Source: Neofusicoccum parvum
Taxonomy: Eukaryota > Ascomycota > Dothideomycetes > Botryosphaeriales > Botryosphaeriaceae
Assembly (NCBI GenBank): GCA_020912385.1
Contig: CP087213.1
Coordinates: 744,001 to 808,000 of the forward strand
Length of the DNA: 64,000 bases
Reading direction: 5' to 3'
Both the position numbers and the translations under genes were made by a program. Under the pieces are notes generated by a model. The model saw nothing but the letters and a program-made list of their open reading frames with translations. It ran no database searches and was not told where the DNA came from. Below are positions 9,844-20,933 of this stretch, one piece after another. The number at the start of each line of letters is the position of its first letter. The stretch's first letter is position 1.

Positions 9844-12792
9844 CTACTCGGCCTCGACCCGCCGCGTCGCCAGCGCCGTGAGCCCGTCGGTCGCCACCCT
9901 GGCGCCCCACCGGATCGTGTCCCGCTCCGCCTTGCTGCCCGCCGCCTCTGCCTTGCTGACCACTTTCTTGAAAAAGTACTGCAGGCCCCGTGCTATCTGA
10001 GGTGCATCCTTTGCATTCATAATCACATCCAGCAGAGCCTCCTCGTCCCGCTGCTCTGCTGCCTTCTTCTGGGACCGCAGAATCACTGTCGACAGCAACA
10101 CTTCGACAAAGGCCTCCGTCTTTGGCTGCAGGAATCCAAAGTTAAGTGTCTGCGGAAAGATGTTAGCGGTGGCTTCGCGGATCTGTTAGGGTTGAAATGC
10201 TCGGGGGGGTTAAGGAGTTGGCGGAATGACCGCATGGAGGGCTTCTCCAACGGCTCACTTCACGATTGTGATAGTGGCAAAAATGCATTCAACGTACCTT
10301 CAGCACCGCGATGGAGAGTCCGCCCTCCGCGATCAGCGTGCCAAACATTCTGGCCAGGTTGACGATCTTGCGCGTGGTGAGAGCCTCCTCGTCCTCCTCG
10401 TCGAAGTCCGCCTCGTCGCCGTCGTCCCTCTCGCCCATCCGCTTGAAAAGATCCCAGAGACTGAACTGGAAGGCTTTCTTCAGCGGCTTCTCCGAGCACA
10501 GGCGCCGAGCAATCAATGTGTAGTATGGATTGTAGCTCTGCTCCGCCCCGGCACAGTGAGTCAGTACCCGCGGAATCTCGAGTTCCTGGGCTTTCTTCAA
10601 TCGGAGCTTCATTAGCCGCATGTGCGCGTCTTTGAAGTCAGAGGACGACATGATGCTGATGAAAATAGCACGACGAATGTCAGTGTTCATGCGTTGTTCC
10701 TTTGCCAGCTGCAGCAAGTCCGTAGTGCCACTCTCGATGATCTCCTCAGCAGGCGTCTCCTTCTTCTTGTCTTGAGAGGATCTCTCTTCGACAGCAGGCT
10801 GCTCTGCGGTGTCATTTCTCCAACTCGCACCAACGAGCCACCATTTCCCTTTCTTCTCAGTGTCTCGGAGATCCTTGAGGCCGATGCGCAGCGGCTCGCT
10901 CGCTTTTATTGCCCTGGAGTTGAGAGAACCGAGCGTCTTCTTCATTCGAGTAATGTGCTCAGAGTTGATGGCCGATGCAGTAACGCCCGTTTTCATTCGG
11001 TTGTTCTTGAGGTTGTTGATTGTTTCCATCATGAATTTTGTGCGAACGGAAAGATTTGCCTCTCCAGCCGTCGCTACTGATTTCTGAAGAAGAACGACAA
11101 TGTCCTTTAGGGAGGTGGGGTCATCTTGCCGAAGCTGTGGGCCGGACACTAAAGATTTGTTAGTCATCTATGAGCTGAGTGATCTATCGACGTGGGAAAC
11201 TCACTCCGGACAATTCTGAGGAGTAACTCAGTATTGACCTCCTTCAGCTCCTCGAGAAAGATTCGGATATAATCGAATACGAGGTTGCAACCAATAACCT
11301 GGAAGTTGTACATCTCCGCCATCAGAGACACCAGGTTTGTGGTCTCCTTGCCGCTAGTCGCGTCATCATAGCTGCCATAATACTTGTCAAATTCCGCAAC
11401 AAAGCGTTCAACAAGCTGTGCTCCGAAGTCCATGCCGATGACTTTGTACACAGCAGAAATGAACCCGGCATGTAAAATGAGAAATGTATCCTGAAGACTC
11501 GTACGGTCGCAGGTAAGTCCAAAGAGGAGGTCTATCAGGGTAGTCGTGACGTATTGGCGCGGATTGTTTTGGTAGAGCTGCTCGATGTTCTTGAGAATGG
11601 AAAGAAGATTTGCCTCGGAAAGACGGTTGAGAAGACCTTGTGTCTGTCTCCGTAATCGTGTCATGGCCTCGGTGTCGGATGAGGGCGGTCCACGTAGAGA
11701 AGGCGGGATATACTTCCCAACCGGGGCTGAATCTGCTGGCACTGGTGGCCGGTATGGGTTCTCTCGAACTTTTGGCCGCTGGTCCTCTTGTTCAGATTCT
11801 TCACCTTCCGCATCGGACTGGTCTTCTCCCAGGTTCTCATCTTCAGATCCCTCCTCGTCATCTTCCCCCGAGAAGCCAGCGAAGTCTTCCTCGTTACTCT
11901 CCTCGTCGTCCTCGTCATCCTCGTCATCCTCGTCATCCTCGTCGTCCAAGTCTTCGTCGAGTTCCTCATCTTCCTCAGCGTCAGAGCCTAGGGACTCCCC
12001 ATCCTCCCAGCCGTCATCCTCCCCTTCACTATCATCCTCGCTGAAGCTCTCCTCCGCAGCAATACCCCCTGCGGCCTTCCGCCGCTTGCTCTCCAGCCAT
12101 GCCTGGTCTTCAGAGGACCGTTTCCGCTTCCCAGTTACCGCAAATTCGAGCTCATCGTCCAGCCCATCGAGCAGGTCAGCCAGGCCATCGTCTTCGAACG
12201 CCTTTGGCAGCTTCTTCTTGCTCTTCATGCCCAACTTTTTCTCCAGCGCCGCAATCTCAGCATCATCCTCCTCAAGCTTTGCTTTCACCTTCTTAGGTAC
12301 TGGCGGCGGCGACGGTGTGCGCTTCCTCTTGTCCTTCTTAGATTCCTTGGCCTTCTCCTTCGAGTCTTTATCCTTGTTCGCGCTCTTTTTAACGGATGCT
12401 TCTGCGGGGGGCTCGGCACGCTTGAGCGCAGACTTCAGAGGCTTCTCTTCCGTCTTGCGCTTCTCGGGCTTAGGCGGGGGCGGGGAGGGAGAGACATCTT
12501 CGTCCTCGTCGTCGCTCTCCGGATCGTCTTGCGGGCCAGGGCGTTGGAATTGTCGAGGCGGCTGGCGACGCTGTGATTTCTTCTGCTCGCGCTCGGCCCT
12601 GCGACGGTCTTTGCGCCCTAATATCGAGCCGCGACCGCGTCCATTCTTGCGCGAGGGCTCGGAACCTGTTAAAGAGAAAAAAAGTTGGGTTAGAGAAGCC
12701 GAACCTGGGAAGGCCAGAAGAGCCAAGTTACCTCCGAGCTGGTCGAGCAGTTCGCGCGGTAGCTTTGGCCCACCGTGACTGCGTTGGCGCAT
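9844..12792 (-). CDS. SGD1: MIF4G/MA3 protein, SGD1/NOM1 family, ribosome biogenesis
   Basis: Nucleolar protein of the NOM1/Sgd1 family, needed for 18S rRNA production in species studied. Four minus-strand exons (12792-12732, 12665-11205, 11148-10298, 10149-9844) join to 892 residues, within the family range. The N-terminus MRQRSHGGPKLPRELLDQLG is family-like, followed by a Lys/Arg-rich region and a long Asp/Glu tract of repeated DDE units (11885-11950). The MIF4G domain occupies ~350-560 and contains LTCDRTSLQDTFLILHAGF. The MA3 domain, ~650-770, contains TDIRRAIFISIMSSSDF. The first intron (66 nt) is stop-free in frame, but it has a clear CTAAC branch site and a pyrimidine tract and removing it restores the N-terminus. 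The gene diverges from SRP14 over a 230-base spacer. Confidence 0.93.
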
Positions 12793-13022
12793 CGCTGCAA
12801 AAGGCCCCGGTCGTTCGAGTGGGAAAGTCTTGAAAAAAGTTCAAGAGCCTTGGACCCCGGAATGATTTACAGTAGCGGCCGCGCGCGTGCAATGACTCGC
12901 GCCACACCGCCCGGCAGGGCCCACGCCCACCGACGCGGGACCACCCAACGAGCGCCGCGACGTCAGTCCGAGTTGCGCAGAATACACCACCGGCCCCCAG
13001 ATGCCCGCGACTCCTCGACAAC
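12793..13022. promoter_or_regulatory. Compact bidirectional promoter SGD1 / SRP14
   Basis: The two start codons are 230 bases apart and point away from each other, so both promoters and both leaders share this segment. No TATA box is evident. Shared control of a ribosome-assembly gene and a signal-recognition-particle gene is plausible but inferred only from layout. Confidence 0.6.
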
Positions 13023-13572
13023 ATGGCCGACAAGCACCTCAGCAATGAGGAGGTGCGCAAACCCCCATGCCCCGCCCGCAGCAGCTCCCGTCTTCTCTGA
13101 CCGCCGTGCCCACAGTTCTTCGCGCGGCTCACGGAGCTGTTCGATTCGCGGCGCAACAAAGACCACGGCACCGTGTACCTGACGCAAAAACGCCGTACGC
13201 CGCTCCCTCCTCTCCCGCCCAGAGCCAGGCAAGGAACAGCCGTGTGGGGTCTGACGCACTAGGTCCTGCAACACAGTCACCTTCGACCTCAATTCCCGCG
13301 AGGGCACGCCCGCAGCGAAGGTCGCCGACGACCCGCTGTGGGACACGCACCCGCCGAACCCGCTCCCCGTGCTCGTGCGCGCCAACAACGGCAAGTCGAA
13401 GCCGCACCGCGACAAGAAGGTCAAGCTGTCAACCGTTGTCCAGCCCGACGCACTCGAGGGCTTCTACGCCCGCTACGCCGATGTCTGCAAGGCGGGCATG
13501 TCTGCGCTGAAGCCGAGGGATCGGAGCAAGAGGAAGAAGGACAAGAAGAAGAAGAAGACGGCTGCCGCATAG
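13023..13572 (+). CDS. SRP14: Signal recognition particle subunit SRP14
   Basis: Alu-domain protein of the signal recognition particle, which with its partner slows translation elongation during targeting to the endoplasmic reticulum. Three exons, 13023-13052, 13117-13195 and 13277-13572, join to 134 residues. The N-terminal MADKHLSNEEFFARLTELFD and the GTVYLTQKRLTFD strand match the family. PPNPLPVLVRANNGK and FYARYADVCKAGMSALK follow, and the chain ends in a Lys-rich KRKKDKKKKKTAAA tail expected to contact RNA. The first exon is only 30 nt. Introns are 64 and 81 nt. The acceptor choices restore family-conserved junctions. Confident call despite the small size. Confidence 0.94.
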
Positions 13573-15354
13573 CGGTAAAAGGAAGAGTACAAACGGGCAG
13601 AGGTTGGGTGGCAATGGAGGTATTATGGATATTCACTATAAAAAGAGAAAACGGGTGTTTGATGCGAGGATCAGAGTGCGTCATTGAGCGGGTTGTGCGC
13701 AGTTGTGATTAGACCTCGCAGAGTAGACCTGAGTTTTACTGCTTCATCAGGAACACCTCAGGCTGCCCCACCATGCTCAAGAAATGACATGAAAAGTTAC
13801 AGTTCAACAACCTTTTGACTCTTCACATGTTAGTAGTCAGCAGTCGGCTACGAACCCATCTTATGTCTGTCCTAAGGTAAAAGCCGCGATGGCCTGTGCA
13901 GAGGCTGTTGTGTATTGAGTTAGTAAACTAAAGTGCTATAACGGAATATTGTATGAAGTACCATGGTTTATGAAAAATATAGTGCTAAGGGGCTATGGAT
14001 GTGTACAAAATTGCCACAAAAATCGAAAGCGGGTATAACGTATTCACGAAAGGTCCTGCTGGAGCTAATATAGAGCGGACAGTATGAAATATGCTAAAGC
14101 AACATCGATAGACGCTTCGGCAACTTGCGATTTCAATTGTCACAACATCGCTCAGAAGGCTAGCCCACTATCGCTGTTTATACCGCAGTATCTTCATCTC
14201 TCCGAGATAGCCTAAAAGCGTTGAATTATCACGGCAGCTACCATACATCTCAACAATTCAATCCGTCACGCTGCTCGTACATCATAGCTACTCCACTTAG
14301 TGGCCCAAAGTTCCATCCCGAATATCTCGCCGAGCCTTCCTTATTTAAATCTCATCTTCTCAAAAGATTCAGCCCGACCAGCTCACAAATCTTCACTTAC
14401 TCAAATGGCCGTATCGACCAAACAGCGGTACACTAGACATCAATTCCTCTACAGCGCCTCCGGCATCTTCCATCTCCCATCCTCATCACCCAGCTCATGG
14501 TCCATCCCTTAACCGCCAGATCGCCGCCAGATCACCACCAATGGTCCGATACCCCAAGAATCAATGCAAGGCACAACCCAGAACCCCCGAATGGCAGTGG
14601 TTGTGCTCCAAAGGCAAAGCCACTGACTAGAGTTTTATCTCGTTCCCGAAGCCCCCATAAAGCTTATACGGGGGGCGAGGCGAGGAGAGGAGAGAGGGGG
14701 CAGGGCCGCTCGGAGAAACGCAATTTGCCCTGCGTCGGTGTTTCCGACCTAGCATGCCCATTTGTTGTTGAGTACCATTTGGGCTGTGGCTTGCGGTGAA
14801 CCCTTGTATTTCGTGCATCCTTGCTTCACTGGCTGACGGGCATCTTCACTCAGACGTTCCCCCGTTTGGATACCCACAAGAATGCGGAGTACGTCAGTCG
14901 CGAACCCTCATCGCTGATGGCCGTGCCGGCCTCTTAGGGAATAGACCGATCAGAAAATCAATCAGCTTAACCAAGGAAAGTAGTACCCCCTAAAAAGGTC
15001 TCAAGAGTGTGGAATTCGCTGGTTAACCGCTCAGCCTATACAAACTACGGGAAGAGAGCCTGGGTATGCGGAGGAACCGAGAGAAGGCAGCAAAAACCAA
15101 AATACCGGTGCGCCAGCCTCGCCGGAGCCGAGGAAAAGATCTAGCTCATCCAAAGAGAGAGCAAAGGATTTTTGCGTTCAAGAAAAAAAAAATCAAACGT
15201 CTCTCATCAGCGCCCTTTTTGTTTCAGAAAATGAGGAAATCCTCTCGTGGTGGATCCAAAAGGAAAAAGAGAAGATCCAAAGCAGTCGTTATGAAGAGAA
15301 CCTGAAAGACGGCCCTTATACAAAGTCGTACAGAGAAATTTACATCACAGCCGA
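13573..15354. other. 1.8 kb gene-free region between convergent genes
   Basis: Lies between the SRP14 stop and the SS18-like stop. Positions ~13730-14450 are noticeably more AT-rich than neighbouring coding DNA; 14640-14720 and 15060-15300 are purine-rich on the plus strand. No domain, splice-supported frame or RNA gene was recognised. Confidence 0.45.
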
Positions 15355-16563
15355 TCACCCTTGCGAATGCGCCTGTGGGGACTGCTGCTGCGGCATATTT
15401 GGCCGTGCCGGGCTGCCCTGCCCAGGCACGCCGCCCGGCTTCAGCAGCTGCCCTTTCCATCCAGGGAAGAGGGTGCCGAGCTTGGTGTACATCTCTGCCA
15501 GCGCCTGCGGCGAAGCGGGTATCGTCATGATTGCCGGGCCGGGCGGGACGGGCTTATGCGGGTTCTGGGTGTGGTCGGCAAAGCTCGCCAGGTACGACAA
15601 ATTGGCTTGCAACCGGCGCATGCAGCTGTTCGGACGTCTGTCAGCAACGGGGGAAGCGCCAAGGATCGCACATGTATCACGTACTCGATGTACTCCTTCG
15701 ACGCCACCTTTTTGGCGGCGTCGCCTTCTTTGTTACCGTCTTGCCCGAGAGCGGGCTGGGCATTCATCATGCCACCCTTGCCCTGCTCCTGTAGGCGCAG
15801 GACCTCTTGCAGCAATTCACGGTTTATCTCAAGAAGCAGCGTGACTTGCTCCTTCTCACGCTGCAGCTGGCCCGGCGAGGCAGGCGTCGCGGCCATGGGC
15901 TTCTGGGGCTGGCCTTGCGGCTGCGGCTTGGGTTGGGCGGCGTGCGACGGCAGGCTCACCGGGGCGGCCATGGGCTGCGACGAGTCCGGCAGCGACTGGT
16001 GTTGCTGTTGCTGGAACTGCTGCTGCTGGTGCTGCTGCTGCGGAGTGGCCGCATACGGCGAGACGTGGCGGGGCGGCGAGATGTTCTTGTTGAAGTTTTG
16101 GAAGTGGTGCTGCTGTTGGTGGTTGGGCGCGGAGATGGGGGTGGAGAAGGGCGCGGTGGTGTACGGGCTCTGGGGCACTGCGGGCTAGACGTCAATCTCA
16201 GAGCTTGTTGGGTTTGGGGCGTGTGAGACAGGCAGCGCGACGGATTAGGCGAAGGCAGAAGGGGGGGACCGTCCACTCACCTCGCGGCGACTGTTGCTGC
16301 ATCGCTCCCGGCTGCATCATGACCCCACCGGCGCCGGCTTGGGCGCTACCCATGCCCATGCTCGAGGCCAGCGGGAAGCCACCGCCGCCCGCTGCTGCGG
16401 CGCCATTGCTGAAGGCCGGATGGTGAGGCGGCTGGATGCCCTGCGCAAACTGCGGGGGCAGCGGGCCGTGGGCGGGCTGGGCATGCGCGGGCGAGCTGCC
16501 GAATTGCTGGTGAGCGCTGGTCTGATTAAAGAAGGACGGGTTATAGGAGTCCATCTGATTCAT
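15355..16563 (-). CDS. SS18/SSXT-like, glutamine-rich protein
   Basis: Three minus-strand exons, 16563-16281, 16177-15685 and 15625-15355, join to 348 residues. The first ~190 residues are Gln/Pro/Ala/Gly-rich and disordered, with several poly-Gln runs. Residues ~195-285 carry REKEQVTLLLEINRELLQEV, then SKEYID joined to CMRRLQANLSYLASFAD. This order (a leucine-rich helix, a gap, then a Met/Leu-rich helix with NLxYLAxxAD) resembles the SNH domain of SS18/SSXT, a subunit of SWI/SNF (BAF) remodellers, but order is reversed relative to animals because the Gln-rich part is N-terminal here. The last intron donor was placed at GTACGT, giving EYID-CMRR; the alternative downstream GT breaks the frame. 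Likely a nuclear transcription cofactor; the complex it joins is inferred. Confidence 0.8.
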
Positions 16564-19500
16564 GGCTGCGTTCGGGGTGGTCGTCGCCTGGGTATGGTTG
16601 AGATGCGATCTTCAGCGCAGCCGCCGCTAGGCGCGGACCCGATGGCGCGGTGCCCTGGCCGCCCCCAGTGCTAAGGGCGAGTAGGGCGCCGCTCCAGCCC
16701 TCACGGCCAGCCATCGCCTCCAGGGCCGCGGGCAGCCAGCGCCGCCATTGCGACAGGCAGCACGCTCGCCGCCGCCGCAGAGCGCGAGCACTGCGACCGC
16801 GCGCGCAGCCGCCAGCACCGCCCATGGGCCGGCCAGCCGCGCGCCGCCAGGGCCGGGATTGGGTGACGCATGGCCCACCCTCCTTGTCTCTTCTGCTGCT
16901 GGTCCGTCCTCCGGATCTTAGTGTCACAACGACGGATAGAGCGCATGCCGCCACGGCACGGCGGGTAACGGCTAGACAGAGCCTGCGTATCCACGGCCGG
17001 GGTCTGCTGGACGAGGTGTGAGCCAATCCGCGCCGGCTCGAGGCAGTGGCAGCCCAGCGCCCTCCACCCACGGCTCTGGACGCCGCAAGAGACTGGCTAA
17101 CGCAGGGCGCGCATCAATGTGGTAATCCCCGACAGCAAATCCATGCTGATCGAAGCCCGTACGAGGCCCCATCACGCGCTGCGCCAGATTAGGAGCCCGC
17201 AAACGACTGCCCGGGCCAGAGACGTCCGCGAGGCTAATAAGAGCGCGTCTCCCGCGCGCAGGGCCAGCGGCGCCGCTGACACGCGCAGACGGACGCCGTG
17301 GGCACGCCTCGAGCCAGCGGGCCCAGCAGCGGGCGCCGCCAGGAATGCGTGGCGGCAGAGCTCATCTGGAGGTTACGCTGCTTGGCTGGCACAGCATCGC
17401 TAGAGACCAGGCCTCCCACCGACCCTTGGACCAACGGTCCGACGCGAAGTGGAGCTGTCCAACCAGCGCACGCAGCCCGGCGAGCCTCATGTGACCGCCT
17501 GCCGGTTGCTCCTCCGGCCAGTCGATGAAGCCAGGGCAGGATCAGAACAATCCATGCTGCCATCAGCACCGCATCCCAGGCCGTCCCGCGTGCGTGCTCA
17601 GCCCAATCGCCCTGGGCGACGTGCCCTGCGCCGTTCCCCAGATGCTCCAGCCCTCCCGCCGCGTCCTGCCGTCGTCTGCGCGTGGCCAAGCCGCATGCCG
17701 TGCTACGCGGCCGAAGCCACCGGCCCGCCGTCGCCCTCTAGTTGCAGGCTGATTCAGCGCCGGCAATCGAGGGTCTGGCGGTCAAGAGCGCAGTGACGAA
17801 GCAGTTTGACTCTTCCGGGTTTCAAAAGTGGTCAGCACGATTTGGGACGTCGAACAAGGTTTGAAACGCATGACGAGCCAGAAACATCACTGCAGCATGA
17901 CTCGCCGTCCTTTTGCGTCCGGACATCACCACAGAAACGGAAGCCCATCGCCGACGAGGTCGTCGGAGCGTCGACTGTCAACAATCTATTGTTCGCATAA
18001 CGACCGGCGGATTGTGTGTAAAGGCGAGCGGTTGCCGATAACGAGCAAGCAAGGGTCTAGACGAGGGCAGAAGCGAAGGGAAGTGCCAAGTTGATGCTTC
18101 CCGCAATCTCCAGGTCCAGGGCTTGGGAAGTGGGGGCAGGGGGGTGACGCATGGCCGTTCTCTGCGCCTCTTGCTCCAGCTGACCGTCGTTTCAACGAGT
18201 TCGTCTTCAGACTTCACCACCGGGGGTTTTCCATGGTTGCTTCGTCTGCTAACAGCGCCGAACGCTAATCGAAAAGTTTACCGGCTCTGCTAAGCTTTCC
18301 AGGTTATATCTTGTTCATCAATATAAGTGCCGAGCCCTACCGCATACCTGTAGGTAGCCTCCCTCGAGGACAGACAGTTTCACCGACAGCTATCTCTTGC
18401 CACCGCTCTTACTCTGAAGCCGGACCTAACCACTTGTCTTCAGCCTGGAGTCCAGAGACAACGGCCATGGTAGACGTCAAGAGCTTGAGAGAAGAGGCAG
18501 TCCCCCGTCTCCAACTGTATTCTACGAAGAGGCAACGTGGATACGAAGGTCTAGGTTAGGCCACGGCTAGCGCAAGGAACGGTGACTAGCCGGTTCGGGA
18601 CAGCATGCGTTCCACGGGGATCCGGACGACAGCAATTTTGTCGACGTGGCCGGCTATAATGGCGTTGCGCTCGTCTGGGTTGAAGACCGCAGCATCGAGG
18701 GCTGGTGACTGCCAGGACGCTGCTATGCCGCGCCCATTGACCATTGAGGAGCAAATACACGAGGAAACAGAGAAGAGGTGGACGAGACGGTCTGAAAGAA
18801 TTGGGAGGCAGCCGACACACACTCCCGGCTGGAGTTGAAGCATTCATGCAGGCATAAAAATACTTCAGACCGTTTGTCCAAGCCATCCGAGTGAAGAAGT
18901 TGTGCTTGCCGAGAGCAATCTGCGCCAACCCTTGGCTGCGACTCCTGGTGCAGATGCAGGAAGGCAAGCAGTCACCCGGCCCCCCATGACTCCATCGCCG
19001 CCCCGGACGAAACCCGTCGATCGTAGCTGCTGCTTTGCGGACAGGAGGATTGCCTCATTCACAGGGCACAGTTGTCCTCATCGTAAGCCTTTCCTTTCTA
19101 AGGCAATAATAGCTGACTAGGTGGCGCTGAAACGGCAGTCCGGAGGGCGGACGGTTCGCTTAACACCAAGGACGCAGACTCCGACGAATCGGAAGCGCCG
19201 CGGTGGCTCTGTTGCGCTGACAAAAGAGCGGCGCATGAAGCGTTGGCAGGAGTTTGCAGTGGCAGCTGACACAGGCGGACGGGGCGGCGAGCAAGTTTTC
19301 TTTCAGCTGTTGTCAGCGGCGGAGGCTGCGCAGCGAGGGAAGCCGGGTTGTTCTCGTCGGCGACCGCAGCTGGGGGCCAAGAACGGCCTCGCGCTCCGGC
19401 GCATTCTCTTGCGCGCCCCGTCCGGCCTGCCCGAGTCGCCAAGCCGCCCGGCCAGCCCTATGGCTCAGATCTCTACGAGCCCTGGCGCCCCCAGTGACAT

Positions 19501-19609
19501 CGCCGAACGCGAGTGTGCGACGGCCCAGATGGCCCAGCTGACTGTGCCTGGCGGCAGTGCACTGACTGCCGCCCGTACTGGCTGCGGCAACTCGCTGCAA
19601 AATGCTGCC

Positions 19610-19622
19610 CGGGCTAGAGCCG
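19610..19622 (+). promoter_or_regulatory. CGG-N7-CCG inverted pair upstream of alternative oxidase
   Basis: CGG at 19610-19612 and CCG at 19620-19622 are separated by exactly seven bases, about 200 bases before the AOX start. Zn2Cys6 regulators bind such paired triplets. In Neurospora, alternative oxidase induction uses CGG triplets spaced by seven bases and the AOD2/AOD5 regulators; there the repeats are direct, here inverted, so the link is tentative. Confidence 0.35.
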
Positions 19623-19679
19623 TATCCGGGTTGTATTCGTGCCCGCTGCCCTTTCATCCTCCCCGTTTAGAGTCACCCA

Positions 19680-19685
19680 TATAAG
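19680..19685 (+). promoter_or_regulatory. TATA-like element of alternative oxidase
   Basis: TATAAG lies 138 bases before the start codon, in good position for a core promoter of an inducible gene, and follows the CGG-N7-CCG pair by about 60 bases. Confidence 0.45.
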
Positions 19686-19822
19686 ATTTGCTGCCGGCCG
19701 CGTGCCTGGCGACGGTTTTTCTACACACCAAGACCAGAGCACAATCCAATTCACTCCCACCACCGCAGTCGTCTCGAAGACACATCCTCTCCGCTCTTCG
19801 CCACACAATATACCACCTACCA

Positions 19823-20933
19823 ATGTACACCACAAGAACAGCCACCGCCTGCTGCACTACGACCACTGGGCGGACTGCCGCCCAGGCCCTCAAGGCTCTC
19901 AACGGGTTCCCGCAACAGGCAACCCTTGTGACCCTGAGGCCCGGCTTCATCTCCATCCAACAACAGCCATGGACGAGCTCGAAAAGACACTTCTCCTCGA
20001 CGCCCGTCACCCGCATCAAAGAATTCTTCCCCGAGAAGGAAACGGACAAGGTTTTCAAAACCCCGGCGGCATGGGAGCATCCTATGTAAGCTCAGACCCT
20101 ACCCGTGCCCCAAAAGACAGCTCGCGCTGACGACATCTCCCAGCTACACCCCTGAGCAAATGCAGTCCGTTCAAATTGCTCATCGCGATGCCAAGACGTG
20201 GTCCGATAAGACCGCCCTCCTCATGGTCAGGATCCTCCGTTGGGGGCTGGACCTGGCCTCCGGCTACAAGCACCAGAAGCCGGGCGAGCCCTCCCAGATG
20301 AACGAGCGGAAATACCTAATCCGCAACGTCTTCCTCGAGAGCGTGGCAGGCGTGCCCGGCATGGTGGCTGCGTCGCTACGCCACCTGCACAGCATGCGGC
20401 GCATGAAGCGCGACAACGGCTGGATCGAGACGCTGCTGGAGGAGTCGTACAACGAGCGCATGCATCTTCTGACCTTCCTCAAGATGGCCGAGCCCGGCTG
20501 GTTCATGCGCCTGATGGTGCTGGGCGCCCAGGGCGTCTTCTTCAACGCCATGTTCTTCTCCTACCTCATCGCCCCGCGCATCTGCCACCGCTTCGTCGGC
20601 TATCTCGAGGAGGAGGCCGTCCTCACGTACACGCGCGAGCTCGAGGACCTCGATGCCGGAAAGCTGCCCACGTGGGAGGCAATGCAGGCCCCGAACATTG
20701 CCGTCGACTACTGGAAGATGCCTGAGGGCAACCGCACCATGCGCGACCTGCTTCTGTACATCCGCGCCGACGAGGCCAAGCACCGCGAGGTCAACCACAC
20801 CCTGGGCAACTTGGACCAGAAGAACGACCCCAACCCTTACGTTGCGCAGTACAAGGACGAGTCAAAGCCGCACCCGACCAAGGGTATTGAGTACCTGCGG
20901 TCCACTGGTTGGGAGAGGAGCGACATTCTCTAA
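19823..20933 (+). CDS. AOX1: Alternative oxidase, mitochondrial
   Basis: Di-iron ubiquinol oxidase of the mitochondrial inner membrane that reduces oxygen to water without pumping protons, bypassing complexes III and IV. Two exons, 19823-20085 and 20144-20933, join to 350 residues. The first ~65 residues form a Thr/Arg-rich transit peptide. The intron sits within EHP-IYTPEQ, restoring the conserved stretch. Iron ligands are visible: Glu153 in [10 protein letters not shown], Glu192 and His195 in NERMHLL, Glu243 in [11 protein letters not shown], Glu298 and His301 in [12 protein letters not shown]. The hydrophobic monotopic helices ([22 protein letters not shown]) lie at ~212-233. Length and motifs are those of a functional fungal enzyme. 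Expression is usually induced when the cytochrome chain is blocked. Confidence 0.97.

Larger units (their letters stand above)
16564..19822. other. 3.3 kb gene-free region between divergent genes
   Basis: Separates the SS18-like start from the alternative oxidase start. Positions 16600-17800 are very GC-rich with overlapping arginine/alanine-rich frames on both strands, the composition expected of noncoding GC-rich DNA. 17800-19100 is more balanced. The distal part must contain the alternative oxidase promoter (see TATA and CGG sites). No domain-bearing frame was found. A long leader or noncoding transcript cannot be excluded. Confidence 0.45.

Noticed and set aside
11585..12778. 397-residue Ser-rich plus-strand frame
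   Set aside because: It is the complement of the SGD1 acidic/Glu-Asp tract; poly-Ser arises from GAG/GAC repeats read backwards.
16541..17071. 176-residue Arg/Ala-rich minus-strand frame
   Set aside because: Overlaps other equally long frames on both strands in a GC-rich stretch and shows no domain.
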